Origin: Scylla paramamosain
Lineage: Eukaryota > Arthropoda > Malacostraca > Decapoda > Portunidae
Assembly: GCF_035594125.1 (NCBI RefSeq)
Contig: NC_087168.1
Span: 14,388,150 to 14,452,149 of the forward strand
Length of the DNA: 64,000 nucleotides
Direction of reading: 5' to 3'
The notes under the pieces are model-generated. The model searched no databases. It saw only the letters and a list, made by a program, of their open reading frames with translations, and was not told where the DNA came from. Positions within the stretch are counted from its first letter, which is position 1. Each line of letters begins with the position of its first letter. Of this stretch, positions 28,495 through 43,799 are shown piece by piece. The position numbers and the translations under genes were made by a program.

Positions 28495-29195
28495 GCGGAG
28501 GAAGCTGGGCAACCTGAGACATTGACCGGCTGAGAGGGAAGCGAGGGTGTGGGAAACTAACGCAGAGGGAAAAGTAAAATAAAACAAAATGAAGATAATA
28601 ACCATGAAAAATTAATACATACGAAGGGAGGGGAGCGGTCTGAGGCACTGACTGTCTGAAGGGGAAACGAGGGTATGATAAATTAACAGTGAAAAATGCA
28701 ATTAAATAAAATAATAATAAAATAATAACGCAGAGCAATTCTTGTAATCACGTTACAGAGGAAACTGGGCAATCTAATGACTCTGATTGGCTGAGAGGGA
28801 AGCAAGGGTAATGGGAAAGGAATGTAGTGGAAAAAAATAAAATAAGATGAACAATAACAACAAAATAGATAAAAGAGCTTGGAAAATTAATACATACGGA
28901 GAAAGATGAGCGACTTAAAGACACTGATAGCCTGAGAGGGAACCAAGAGTAAGGGAAGCTGCCGTAGTGAACAAATAGAATAAACAATAACAAAATAACG
29001 CAACGAAATAAAAAAAAAGACAATAATCTTGAAAAATGAATATATACGGAGAAAGATAAGCGACCTAAATACACTGACTAGCGGAAAGGGAAGGGAGGGT
29101 ATGGGAAATTAACATAGTAAAAAAAAAATAAATAAATAAAAATAACAAAATAATAACGCAACCAAATAAGTAAAGACAATAATTTTGAAAAGTAC
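28495..29195. repeat. Degenerate tandem repeat, 125-150-bp unit, 5 copies
   Basis: Anchors of the type CACTGAC(T/C)G-CTGAGAGGGAA-GCGAGGGTATGGGAAA recur at about 28,521, 28,646, 28,781, 28,921 and 29,071. Each is followed by an A/T-rich half ending CTTGAAAAATTAATACATACGG. Copies are strongly diverged. Confidence 0.85.
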
Positions 29196-29432
29196 ATACA
29201 TTGCATACATAAATACATACATACATACATTTACACAAACCGAACAACAGACCAGAGAAAACGCTATGTAAGTACAAGAATTTGAGGAAAATCTGATATG
29301 TACTGAAAACAGGAAATTACAAGCTCACCTCAGTGTTGCATGCATGCGTGCACACATGTATATGTATGTGAACTAATAGGAAGGGAAATTACTGAGAAAA
29401 AATTACAAGACTTTACAGAGAATGACAAGACT

Positions 29433-30786
29433 AGAAGAAGAAGAAGAAGAAGAAGAAGAAGAAGAAGAAGAAGAAGAAGAAGAAGAAGAAGAAGAAGAAG
29501 AAGAAGAAGAAGAAGAAGAAGAAGAAGAAGAAGAAGAAGAAGAAGAAGAAGAAGAAGAAGAAGAAGAAGAAGAAGAAGAAGAAGAAGAAGAAGAAGAAGA
29601 AGAAGAAGAAGAAGAAGAAGAAGAAGAAGAAGAAGAAGAAGAAGAAGAAGAAGAAGAAGAAGAAGAAGAAGAAGAAGAAGAAGAAGAAGAAGAAGAAGAA
29701 GAAGAAGAAGAAGAAGAAGAAGAAGAAGAAGAAGAAGAAGAAGAAGAAGAAGAAGAAGAAGAAGAAGAAGAAGAAGAAGAAGAAGAAGAAGAAGAAGAAG
29801 AAGAAGAAGAAGAAGAAGAAGAAGAAGAAGAAGAAGAAGAAGAAGAAGAAGAAGAAGAAGAAGAAGAAGAAGAAGAAGAAGAAGAAGAAGAAGAAGAAGA
29901 AGAAGAAGAAGAAGAAGAAGAAGAAGAAGAAGAAGAAGAAGAAGAAGAAGAAGAAGAAGAAGAAGAAGAAGAAGAAGAAGAAGAAGAAGAAGAAGAAGAA
30001 GAAGAAGAAGAAGAAGAAGAAGAAGAAGAAGAAGAAGAAGAAGAAGAAGAAGAAGAAGAAGAAGAAGAAGAAGAAGAAGAAGAAGAAGAAGAAGAAGAAG
30101 AAGAAGAAGAAGAAGAAGAAGAAGAAGAAGAAGAAGAAGAAGAAGAAGAAGAAGAAGAAGAAGAAGAAGAAGAAGAAGAAGAAGAAGAAGAAGAAGAAGA
30201 AGAAGAAGAAGAAGAAGAAGAAGAAGAAGAAGAAGAAGAAGAAGAAGAAGAAGAAGAAGAAGAAGAAGAAGAAGAAGAAGAAGAAGAAGAAGAAGAAGAA
30301 GAAGAAGAAGAAGAAGAAGAAGAAGAAGAAGAAGAAGAAGAAGAAGAAGAAGAAGAAGAAGAAGAAGAAGAAGAAGAAGAAGAAGAAGAAGAAGAAGAAG
30401 AAGAAGAAGAAGAAGAAGAAGAAGAAGAAGAAGAAGAAGAAGAAGAAGAAGAAGAAGAAGAAGAAGAAGAAGAAGAAGAAGAAGAAGAAGAAGAAGAAGA
30501 AGAAGAAGAAGAAGAAGAAGAAGAAGAAGAAGAAGAAGAAGAAGAAGAAGAAGAAGAAGAAGAAGAAGAAGAAGAAGAAGAAGAAGAAGAAGAAGAAGAA
30601 GAAGAAGAAGAAGAAGAAGAAGAAGAAGAAGAAGAAGAAGAAGAAGAAGAAGAAGAAGAAGAAGAAGAAGAAGAAGAAGAAGAAGAAGAAGAAGAAGAAG
30701 AAGAAGAAGAAGAAGAAGAAGAAGAAGAAGAAGAAGAAGAAGAAGAAGAAGAAGAAGAAGAAGAAGAAGAAGAAGAAGAAGAAGAA
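29433..30786. repeat. (GAA)451, pure 1,354-bp trinucleotide tract
   Basis: Every base from 29,433 to 30,786 fits the AGA/GAA register without a single interruption. The tract is polypurine on the plus strand and continues as an imperfect purine stretch to about 30,915. Apparent long proteins (poly-Glu, poly-Arg, poly-Ser) are by-products and not genes. The length in the real genome may differ because assemblies handle such tracts badly. Confidence 0.97.
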
Positions 30787-31110
30787 AAGAAAAGCTGAAG
30801 GAAGAAAAGAAAGAAAGAAAGAAGGAAGGAAAAGGAGGAGGAGGAGGAGGAGGAGGAGAAGAACGAGAAGAAAGAAAAAAAAATAAGAAGAAAGAAGAAG
30901 AAAGGAGGAGGAAAAGCAGAAGTTACACCTGAAAACATGATTGTTGTTGTTGTTGTTGTTGTCATATCACCACCACCACTACCACCACCACCACCACCGT
31001 AATGAAACCATACACCTTGTTAAGTGGATTAGTAGAGCAATGACCTTATGAATATGTGAAACCCCTTCCTCTTACTCTTTATCATAGTAGTAGTAGTAGT
31101 AGTAGTAGTA

Positions 31111-31179
<69 letters not shown>

Positions 31180-31302
31180 TAACAATTACAAGGAAAACGA
31201 CAACGACGACGATGATGATGATGATGATCGTGGTAGTGGTGGTGGTGGTGGTGGTGACGATATAATGATGGCGATGATGTCAGCGGTGGTGGTGGCAGTT
31301 TT
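30787..31302. repeat. Purine flank, TTG, CAC, GTA and ATA arrays
   Basis: GAAA/GGA purine stretch to 30,915, (TTG)n 30,941-30,961, (CAC)n 30,969-30,998, (GTA)n then (ATA)n at 31,086-31,180 and (GTG/GAT) at 31,210-31,295. Confidence 0.93.
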
Positions 31303-31400
31303 TCTTCTCTTTTTCATGTAGGAGGGACACTGACCAAGGGAAACGACAACAATAAGAACAAAAAAAAAAAAAAAGACCCACAGAGATGCTAGTCCCAAAA
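31303..31400 (-). mobile_element. Non-LTR 3'-tail fragment
   Basis: T-rich run, then GTAGGAGGGACACTGACCAA and GACCCACAGAGATGCTAGTC, matching the tail and the last stretch of the element at 21,668-21,770. Same orientation as the other copies. Confidence 0.75.
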
Positions 31401-31612
31401 AAGTGTTGACAGTAGTGGTGGTGGTGGTAATGATGATGGTAATGGCGGTGGTGGGATGGTGCATAGCGGTGGTGGTGGCGGCGGTGTGGCAGTAGGGACA
31501 AGGTAATGGCGGGGTGGAGCAGAGTGTCAGGAGAGTCAGCAAGATGATGGATTGAGGAGCTGTCACGCTGATTATTCCGCCACGACAACGAATTGAATGT
31601 CAGGCAGCGTTA

Positions 31613-31647
<35 letters not shown>

Positions 31648-32221
31648 CTAACATTCATCACTGTCACTTACTATTTTTGTCATCATTATCATCAGTTATT
31701 CTCCTTTTACTTTTCTACTTTTATTCCCTTCCTCCTTCTCTCCTTGTCATCATTATTTTTATCAAGGTTTTCCGTTAAAATAAATAAAAAAAAACTCTTC
31801 TTTTTTAGTCGTCTCCTCCTATTCATCTCCTCCTCCTCCTCCTCCTCCTCCTCCTCCTCTTTTTTTTTCAATATTCAGAACAATCAGGTTTGCTCTAAAA
31901 AAAAAAATAAATGAATGGAATACCAGCAAATCTCCAGATCAATATTACTTGAAAACAATAAAGAAAAATAAACAGCAGCAACAATAGACACATCAAATAA
32001 ATCCATAACAATTTTTTACACGATATTGCACAAACTGTAACACGTCACTTATTTTGATTCCATTCATTTCATTCACTCATTCATGTGTCGACGCATTCAT
32101 TATTTGCTTAAACTCCTCGTAATTTAAGCTTTCATTTGCAATTTTGACTCGTATTGGCCATTTCAACGCCATTTATTTAGAAGACTAATGGTTATCAATG
32201 TGTGACAGGCAGGCCCGCTTA

Positions 32222-32223
<2 letters not shown>
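31401..32223. other. Triplet-rich then unique A/T-rich spacer
   Basis: (GGT) variants 31,410-31,490, (CAT)n 31,614-31,646 and (CTC)n 31,825-31,858, followed by about 330 bp without repeats or a recognisable gene. Confidence 0.6.
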
Positions 32224-32872
<649 letters not shown>

Positions 32873-32875
<3 letters not shown>

Positions 32876-32998
32876 AACTACACTTGCGCACGACACTCCT
32901 TATAAGACACACCTAAGAAAAAGAAAGTAAAAAGAAAATTGAACAAGGAAAAAAAACATTGAAGTAAGGAGAATAAATGAAGCGTGAATAACCAGGAA

Positions 32999-33045
<47 letters not shown>

Positions 33046-34524
33046 AAACGTATTGTACATAAATTTCAAACAATCCAAATAACCGAAGGAAAGAATTAAT
33101 TAATCGTATATTGTAAAGCTTTAGTATCTTCACTCTTTCCTTCCCTCCTTCCCTCCTTCGTTTCTTCTTTCCTTCGTTTCTTCTTTCCTTCGTTCCTTGT
33201 TTGCGTCTTACATGTTCTTTTCATTACTTCTGGTCTCCTTGTTCCAGTTACTACCTCCTCCTCCTCCTCCTCCTCCTCCTGCTTCCTCCTCCTTCCTTCT
33301 CCTCCAACACAGATCCATAGTTGCATTAATCTCTCAGACATGATAACCTCCTCTTACATACATACATACTAATATACATACATACATACATACATACATA
33401 CATACATACAGTGACCAACCTCCTGCAGTTTTCATCCTGTCCAAGAAGACACGTTGATATTTTTCTTCCTCGTTGTTTTGTTGTTGTTCTTTCTCCTCCT
33501 TCCTTTCCTTCTCCTCTGAAAAATTTCTCCTACCTTGACATTTTTTTACTTCTCTTCTTTCTTCGTCTTCGCCTTCTTCCTTTTCTTTTTTATCTTTTTC
33601 TTCTTCTTCTTCTTCTTCTTCTTCTTCTTCTTCTTTATACCTCCTCTTTGGAAAAATTCAGCATAAATCCATCATTATCTCGTCCTCCTCCTCTTCTTCT
33701 TCTTCCTCTTCCTCTTCCTCCTCCTCCTCCTCCTCTTTGCCTGCATTGACCGGTCGAGAGGAAAGAAAACACACATATGTACATAATCCACATACATACA
33801 TACATACATACATACATACATACATAGTACAGAGAATTTAGTTGAAAAAATTACAACAAAAGAAAGAAGGAAAACGCTCATTTATCATCAAGGAAAAGGA
33901 GGAGGAGGAGGAGGAGGAGGAGGAGGAGGAGGAGGAGGAGGAGGAGGAGGAGGAGGAGGAGGAGGAGGAGGAGGAGGAGGGATGGAATGTTAATGAAGGG
34001 AAAGAAGGTAATAATCCAATGAAAAATATTAAGGAAAATGCGAAAGAAGGAAGTGAGGAAAGTAGATAAAAGATATGAAGATAACAATGAAATGAAGGGA
34101 AAAGTGAAGGAAAAATAAGGAAGTAGTGTAGATCAGGAGAACTAAATTAATGGAATGAAGGAATGAAGGAAGTAATGAAAAAGTGAATGAGAAAGGAAGG
34201 AAAACAAAAGAAAGAAGGAATGTTGAGAATGAACGAAAGAAGGAAAGTAGATCGAGAAAAGAAAATGAAGGGAATGAAATAAGTAAAGAAGGAATGAGTG
34301 AGAAAAGGAAGGAAAACAAAAAAAAATACTGAGTGAAAGAACGAAGGGAGATGAAATTTGAATCAGAGTTAAAGAAAAAAAATAAAAGATAATGGAAAAG
34401 ATAGGAAAAAACGGAATGAGAGGGAATTAAGTGAAACAGGAAGGAATGAAGGAAGGAAGGAAGGAAGGAAAGAAGGAAGTAAAAATATGTGTACTGGAAT
34501 TTGCTTGCCAACGCTCCAATACCT

Positions 34525-34530
<6 letters not shown>
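32873..34530. repeat. Field of GAA, CTC, CATA, CTT and GGA arrays
   Basis: (GAA)n 32,997-33,046, (CTC)n 33,256-33,280, (CATA)n 33,356-33,410, (CTT)n 33,598-33,633, CTC/CTT 33,683-33,735, (CATA)n 33,793-33,826 and (GGA)n 33,897-33,980. From 33,980 to 34,490 the sequence is a loose GAAG/GAAT purine stretch. No gene recognised. Confidence 0.9.
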
Positions 34531-34598
<68 letters not shown>

Positions 34599-35010
34599 AA
34601 AAAAGTAATCCTTGTTTCAGTTTATGTAGTTTTAAGTAGACCGAGTGCGGGATAGTGAAAAGACACGCAGACACACAGACAGGACATTGACACAGACTTA
34701 CAAACAGACGGACAAAGAGACAGACAATCAGGCGTACAGGCAGACCGATTCGCAGACAGACTGGTATACATAGACAAGTAAACTGAAAAACAGATAGATA
34801 TAACTTAAAAAGAGATTGATAAAGACAGATATATAGATAGACAAGTGTGAAGTAATATAAACAGATAGATTAAATGAGTGATGGATGGACAAATTGAAGC
34901 AGATAAACATATTGCGTGCTAGATTCATAGGCAGATACAACGGTAGATAGATAGATAGATATAGATAGATAGATAGATAGGTAAACTGAGATAGATAGAC
35001 AGACAGACGG
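34531..35010. repeat. (GT)n followed by decayed GACA/GATA tetranucleotides
   Basis: (GT)n 34,531-34,594. From about 34,665 to 35,010 the sequence keeps a four-base rhythm of ACAG, AGAC and GATA words with many point changes, including cleaner (GATA) at 34,943-34,980. It is an old GACA/GATA array. Confidence 0.85.
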
Positions 35011-36110
<1,100 letters not shown>

Positions 36111-36720
36111 GAATACGGTGTTAGGAGAAGACAATTTTTTTAGGCATACTCCTGATAGCTCAAAAGAAAACGAGGATAAAATGAGAGGTGCATAATCAAT
36201 AGCTACTTTTATGCAGAAGGCTAGAAGTAAAAAACGTAACTAACAGAATAACATAGTCCCCCCTTGAAAATGAAGATGGCGCTCACGTTTTTCTTTTACT
36301 CGCTCTAGTAGCCGGTAGGCAAAGAGACAAAAAAATCTCTTTCTCACAACATTTCACGCCAATCAAAAGCCAACGTACCCACTTATCATCCATGTATCGA
36401 ATGACCTACTGCGCACCCACACTTCCTGCGTCTAAAATAGCGTGGGACAACAGCCGACCACTTAGTTATCACGTATTATGAGTAAAGAAAAGGGCGAGCT
36501 GTGGTGCGCTAAAATATGCTGTAATATGTTGTCAGTCTATACTTTGAGTGTGTCAGTGATATTTATATGCAGGGTGTTAGTTGTTTTGGAAGAGATGTTT
36601 GTGTGGTAGTGACATGTGTGGTTCTAGTGATATGTGTGGTTGATAGATGGCGTTAGTTGTAAGGTGTGTGGTTAGGTTAAAGGTAAACGGTTGGGTGCCA
36701 TAATACGTACGAGTATGCAT
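36111..36720 (+). promoter_or_regulatory. Repeat-free island, possible promoter
   Basis: About 600 bp free of microsatellites in the middle of repeat fields. It contains AAGATGGCG (YY1-like) at 36,270, GATGGCG again at 36,646, a CCAAT at 36,359 and a donor-like AAAG|GTAAAC near 36,682. It could be the start region of the plus-strand gene whose known exon begins at 44,241. This is inference from motif content only. Confidence 0.2.
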
Positions 36721-37201
36721 TATTTATTTATTTTTATTTTTTCTCATGGTCTGATGTTTTCCTATTGTTCTTTGCTCTGTGTTGTTGTTAGTTTGTTTTT
36801 TTTCTTTGTTTATCTCTTCTTTTCTCCTATTCTATTTTTTTTATTACTCTTATTTACTTTCATTCCTCCTCCTCCTTCGTCGTCGTCATCTTCGTAATCA
36901 GTTTCTCTAAACACTATATTTTTCCCCTTTCTTGGAGCTGTCTACTATATTTTTCCCCTTTCTTGGAGCTGTTTTTTTTTTTTTCTATCTGTCTGTCTGT
37001 CTGTCAAGTCTAAAGTTTCTCACGTCACCTGGAGTCTATAATTTCAGGTGATCAGGAGTGCGTTCGTACCTTTCCTCCTCCTCCTCCTCCTCCTCCTACA
37101 CCTCCTCTTCCTCCTCCTCCTCCTCCTCCTTCCCCACTTCCACCTCTACCTCCACCACCTCCGGTCAATACAAGACAACTTCACACTCATAACACTGTAC
37201 A

Positions 37202-37241
<40 letters not shown>

Positions 37242-37279
37242 GATAAGAATTCTAATACTATGTGACAACTCGAACAATG

Positions 37280-37346
<67 letters not shown>

Positions 37347-37560
37347 GCGTCACCGGGATTACGAGCCACAATTAACCTGACCGCCAACAGCCTTGCCCAA
37401 TGGGAGCACCGCATTCATGGTAACGACACACGCGGTGGCGGCGGTGGTGGTGGTGATGGTGGTGGAGGAAATTACAACTAATGCTATTCCTGCAACTTCC
37501 ATTCTTTTTGGTTGTGAGATGGTGGTGGTGGTGGTGGTGGTGGTGATGATGGTGATGGTG
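36721..37560. repeat. CTC, AC, CT and GGT arrays
   Basis: (CTC)n 37,074-37,130, (AC)n 37,203-37,239, (CT)n 37,285-37,343 and (GGT)n 37,435-37,466 and 37,520-37,560. TATATTTTTCCCCTTTCTTG at 36,915 is duplicated exactly 34 bp further on. Confidence 0.9.
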
Positions 37561-38924
<1,364 letters not shown>

Positions 38925-39300
38925 CTTTTTTTTTTAATGTAAGAGCGGATTTAACCAAGAGTAATCAACAAAAAAAAAAGGCTGAAAAAGATCCACTGAA
39001 TAAGCCAATCCCTGAAAAGTACAATCGAAAAGATTATTGAAAAAAAAAAAAAAATAGCAACCTTTCATGAACGTTATTAGAAGTGCTGGTTGTGTAGAGA
39101 ATCAGAGAAGCAGAAATGAGGTGATAAAGTATACGTGATTTACATATAGATGAGTGACGATAAGATAAATGAGATAGAGAAGAGCGGGTGATAAGTGCGT
39201 GCCTGTGGAGACCCGAGGAGCCGCACCACTTGATGTAGAGTGACGCAATGGCTAATATTAAGGTGAGGGAGTGCCACTTTTGAGACACGCTGTTGTAGGA
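38925..39300 (-). mobile_element. Non-LTR 3' fragment, strongly degenerate
   Basis: T-run, AATGTAAGAGCGGATTTAAC and GATCCACTGAATAAGCCAAT match the tail layout of 21,668-21,770. Further in, the minus strand retains traces of the RT end (a LSHLSYRHSSICKSRIL-type stretch). Too decayed for a frame. Confidence 0.55.
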
Positions 39301-39362
39301 GTTTAAATGAAGAGAAAGAAAAAAAGAAACAACGAATAACTATGTACTACTACTACTACTCG

Positions 39363-39409
<47 letters not shown>

Positions 39410-39780
39410 TTACTACTACTACTACTACTTTTCTTTTATTTGCTCTATAACAACCAAACATCAATAAGAAAACATCAACAGCAACAATAAAACATCATCA
39501 TCAACAACAACAACTACTACAAACAAAAACAGTTACTACTACTACTAACAATAGTTCAACAAATTTGCCAATATTTCTTACCGTCAAGAACAGAAAACAA
39601 AAACAAATATGAAAGAATATGAATGGAAAAGTCAGGTAAGAATAGAAATAAGAGCGATAACAATAACGACACTACATTTGAAATAATAGAATAGAGTAGA
39701 AAAAAGGTATAAAAAAACGAAATAGCCAAGGAAGATAATAAAAATAAAAAAGTAAAAGCGATAATAATGATGACGCCATA

Positions 39781-39811
<31 letters not shown>

Positions 39812-40465
39812 CACGCCTCGTCAGCCTAACCACCGCCACACCAAACAAGCAAACAGTAGTCAGGAGAGGCATTGGCGGGGCTGTAAAACGCAGGGTCCAA
39901 AACCACGTAAATTACAGACGCACGCTCGACCTTAATACCATAATTGACTGTTACCTTCACCACCACCACCACCACCACCACCACCAGCATTCAGGTCTTT
40001 AGCACCATCACCACCATCATCATCACCACTACTATGACTATTATCTGCATCTGTAGCAAACCAAACCACAACCACTACGACTATCACCAACAACAACAAC
40101 AACAACAACAACAACACCGTCATCACCACTACAACGATTACCACCAGCAGCACCCCGGTCACCATCACCACCACCATTATTACTACCAATACCTGCATTA
40201 TCACCACTACTACTACTATCACCACAGTCATCATCACCACCACTGTTACTACCGCTATTACTATTACAGCCATCACTATTAACACAACACTCATCACCAC
40301 TACTATTCCTACGTCATCACCACTATCACTACGGCCTCTTTCTTTCACTATTGACATCACCGCAATTACAACACCGCACTAATCACAACTACTCTCACCA
40401 CCACCATCACCACTACCGATACAAAGAGGTATGTAGAATATGCTTCTCCTTCCTTCCTTCTCCTC
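39301..40465. repeat. ACT, CAA and CAC/CAT triplet fields
   Basis: (ACT)n 39,345-39,430, (CAA) 39,783-39,811, a long mixed CAC, CAT, ACT and CAA field at 39,955-40,425 in which nearly every word fits an NAC/CAN triplet rhythm. About 350 bp of A-rich unique sequence separates them. Confidence 0.9.
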
Positions 40466-40586
40466 CTCCTCCTCCTCCTCCTCCTCCTCCTCCTCTCTTA
40501 TTAGGAAGACTTACTGTTCTCTAGTCTATATTTTGGTTATTTTTATCTTTTCCTGATGTCACTTGAGGAATTTTGAAATGTTAATG

Positions 40587-40661
<75 letters not shown>

Positions 40662-40896
40662 GAAAATTTCGACAAGCTTATACGTGCATGAAAGAAAAAA
40701 ATGCAGATTCTAAAAGTGGAAGAAAAAATTGCAGTAGTAGTAGTAGTAGTAGTAGTAGCAGTAGTAGTAGTAGCAGCAGTAGTAGTAGTAGTAGTAGTAG
40801 TATATAATAGTAGTAGTAGAAGTAAGGATAGTAGTAACAAGAACAATAGCAACAACAACAATAATAATAAAAAAAAAAAATAATAATAATAATAAC

Positions 40897-40979
<83 letters not shown>

Positions 40980-41220
40980 GTTAATCATATTTTTCATCTC
41001 TTCTCTAGTTTCCCCTACAATCAATCTTTTTCATTTAACTCCTTCGGTTCCTTATGCTCCTTTTGCAATAACCATGTTCGTGTGTTCGTGTGGGTATGCA
41101 TTGATTACAGACAATAATTAAATCGCGTGACAGACACGTTGATAACAAAACATTCTGTGATATTTTTTAATTTAATCTTTTAATATCCGTAGATTATTTT
41201 TTTTCTTATCTATCCTCTGT

Positions 41221-41272
<52 letters not shown>

Positions 41273-41296
41273 CCTCTTACTATTACTGCTGCCACC

Positions 41297-41345
<49 letters not shown>

Positions 41346-41400
41346 TTACTGCTGCTGCTGCTGCTACTGCTACTACTTTATTATTACCATCACCATCACT
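40466..41400. repeat. CTC, GA, GTA, AAT, TTG and ACT arrays
   Basis: (CTC)n 40,463-40,496, (GA)n 40,591-40,660 with one GGG, (GTA)n 40,735-40,802, (AAT)n 40,860-40,978, (TTG)n 41,221-41,272 and (ACC/ACT) 41,293-41,347. The 240 bp between 40,980 and 41,220 are unique. Confidence 0.95.
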
Positions 41401-42255
41401 ACTACCAATACTAATTTATCTTCTTTTAATTTTTCTTTTTTCTTTCCTTTTCTTTTTTTTCTTTCCTTTTTCTTTTTCTTTTCTTCTTCTTTCTTCTTTC
41501 TTTTCTTCTTCAAATTTCTTCTTCAAATTTCTTCTTCTTTCCCATCTCTTGTTTCTCTTCCTTCTCCTCCTCCTCCTCCTATTCTTCCTTTAGCCTTCTG
41601 CTGTGCTGTCCTGTCTCTCTTCCCTGTAGCTAGTTAAATGTAGTTACCAAACAGCCTTGCAAAGACGAAAAGGTCTGTTGCTGGTTGACTTTCCTTTGTA
41701 TTCCTTTGTATCCATAGTATCACAACTTAGATTTCCTCCACTAACTTCCCTCATCCTCCCCCACCTCCTCCTCATGCTCCTGCTCCTCCTACTCCTCTTC
41801 CTCTTCCTCATTCCCGTGACCTACAATTATCCTCACAGACTTGGCAAGGCATGCAATGATAAGGCCACAGGTAAACGTAACAACAGGTGAGCTCATGCAG
41901 TAAATCAACGTCACGTGCTAAACTTACCTGGAAAACATTACACGCGAGAAAAAAGGAAGATTGGTGTCACTCTAAAAACTCGGACGTCATTAACCAGTGT
42001 AATATTTATACCAGGAAGATCTCTAATTGGGGTCTGGATGTGTGTTTTGGAGTATTTGTTTATTTTGTGTTACGTGTTACGGGAAGCAGGTGGTGGTGGT
42101 GGTGGTGGTAGTAGTGGTAGTGGTAGTAGTAGTAGTAGGAGGAGGAGGAGGAGGAGAAATAGAAGAAAAGAAAAAGACACGAAAAACAAGAGAAAAAGGA
42201 TAGGAAAAGAAAAAAGAAGGAAAACAACAACAATAACATCACCACCACCACCACC

Positions 42256-42287
<32 letters not shown>

Positions 42288-42559
42288 CAACAACAACAAC
42301 TTCACTTTCCATAGTATTAAATATTTCCCCGTTTCGTTCCTTTTTCTTCCTTCCCTCCTTCCTTGCTTGCTTCCTTCATTCCTTCCTTCCTTCCTTCCTT
42401 CATTCATTCATTCAGAAAAGAGGAAGAAGTAGAAGAAAAAGAGGGCGGAGTGGAAGGGTTGTACGTAAGTCCTAAGCCCCTGAATCCTGTGTAATGAATT
42501 TAATGCAGACGTAACTCGCAAGATGGCAGTGTGGGCGGGTCCTGAGCTGCCTTGCATGT
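41401..42559. other. Pyrimidine-rich and triplet-bearing spacer
   Basis: CTT/TTC-rich to 41,590, (GGT/GTA) 42,088-42,137, (CAC)n 42,240-42,270 then (CAA)n 42,271-42,300, (CTTC) 42,352-42,412. Unique DNA at 41,600-42,080 shows no recognised gene. Confidence 0.6.
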
Positions 42560-43150
42560 GCCGCAGCGGTCATCTTTAGCGAAACTGTCCGCCTCTATTA
42601 CTACACTGTACCTCCGTCCGCCTTCCTGTCCAGTAACTCCCAGCAAGAATTTATAAAACGTGGCGGTTATCAGAGTACATGGGGAAGTAGGACGACTAGT
42701 AATTGAAGAAAGGAGAGGATGTTGATTGAAAAAAAAAATTACAACGGTCATCTTTAGGGAACGGTCTCTGTCTGTCTGTCTGTCTGTCTGTCCAGTCATT
42801 CCCAGCAAGTTGAAGGTATAAAAGATGGTGGTTATCAAAGTAGTAGAGAAAATGAGAATGGCTAGTAATGATAAGAAGTTCACAGAAGGAAATTTATAGA
42901 AGGAATTGAAAGTTGAGAGTAAGAAAATGAGGTGTATGAAGAACGCTGGAATATAGAAGGAAGGAGGGGAAAGTTGGAATGATTAGTACACGTAATGGAA
43001 ATAAGAAGTTTGAAATTTATGGGAAGAGAAAGTCTACAATAAGAAAATAAGAGAATGAAGGACGAAGGAATGTTGAAGGAAGAATGATTAGAACCTGTAA
43101 TGGTAATAGGCAGTTCACGGCAGGAATTTTATAGAAGAAAGAGGAAATTT
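42560..43150. repeat. Degenerate tandem repeat, 105-180-bp unit, 4 copies
   Basis: CGGTCATCTTTAG at 42,567 recurs at 42,745; CCAGCAAG, GGTTATCA(G/A)AGTA and ACTAGTAAT blocks follow in both copies. The trailing part (GATTAGTA-CGTAATGGAAATAAGAAGTT) appears twice more at about 42,980 and 43,085. The second copy has gained a (GTCT)n run. Confidence 0.8.
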
Positions 43151-43799
43151 ATGAAAGTAAATAAAACAGAAGGGACGGACGGAAAAATAAAAAATAATGT
43201 AGAAAGAAGGATGAAAAAGAAATTTTATAGAAAGATTTACGAAAAAGAATACGAAGAAGTAGGTTTAATATTTCCATGGATACAAAACTGCCAGTAATGA
43301 ATCGTATTTGACTTGTGATGAGAAAAAAAAATTAACTACAAAATTGCTATAATTAGATTCTTTACAGATGAAAAAAGGATGTGATTTTGTATGTATGTAG
43401 TGTTTAAATAAAATAAAAAATACAATAAAATAAAAATAACATCCTTTTTTTCTCCTTTCGAACCGGAGTAGATACAAAGGACACATACACCAGCTCATTT
43501 TCTCTTGGGTATTGAATGAGCACACCCGAGGAAGCGTGCGGATGATGTAACCGTGAACGGGAATGTCATAGTGAGCCAGCACGCTCGTCACGGTGTAAGG
43601 GGGTCAGTCAGCTGGTCAGTGAGAGGGTGCAAGGGGGTCGCATACTGCCGCTGTCACTCCGCACGCTCTCACGCTCAAAGGCTCAGAGGTTCAAAGGCAG
43701 GACGGGAGATCAATGGTGCAGTAAAATGCAACTAGAATGTCTGTCTCCGTTTTCTGTGACTATACTTTGACGGGGTGTGCCTAATCTTTATTTCAGAAC
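43151..43799. other. Unique spacer
   Basis: A-rich to 43,450, then about 300 bp of more balanced sequence with CACGCTC words repeated near 43,580 and 43,660. No gene recognised. Confidence 0.5.

Noticed and set aside
29340..30965. Open frames of 458-530 codons (poly-Glu, poly-Arg, poly-Ser)
   Set aside because: They are translations of the GAA tract; all frames of such a tract are open. No conserved flank or splice structure.
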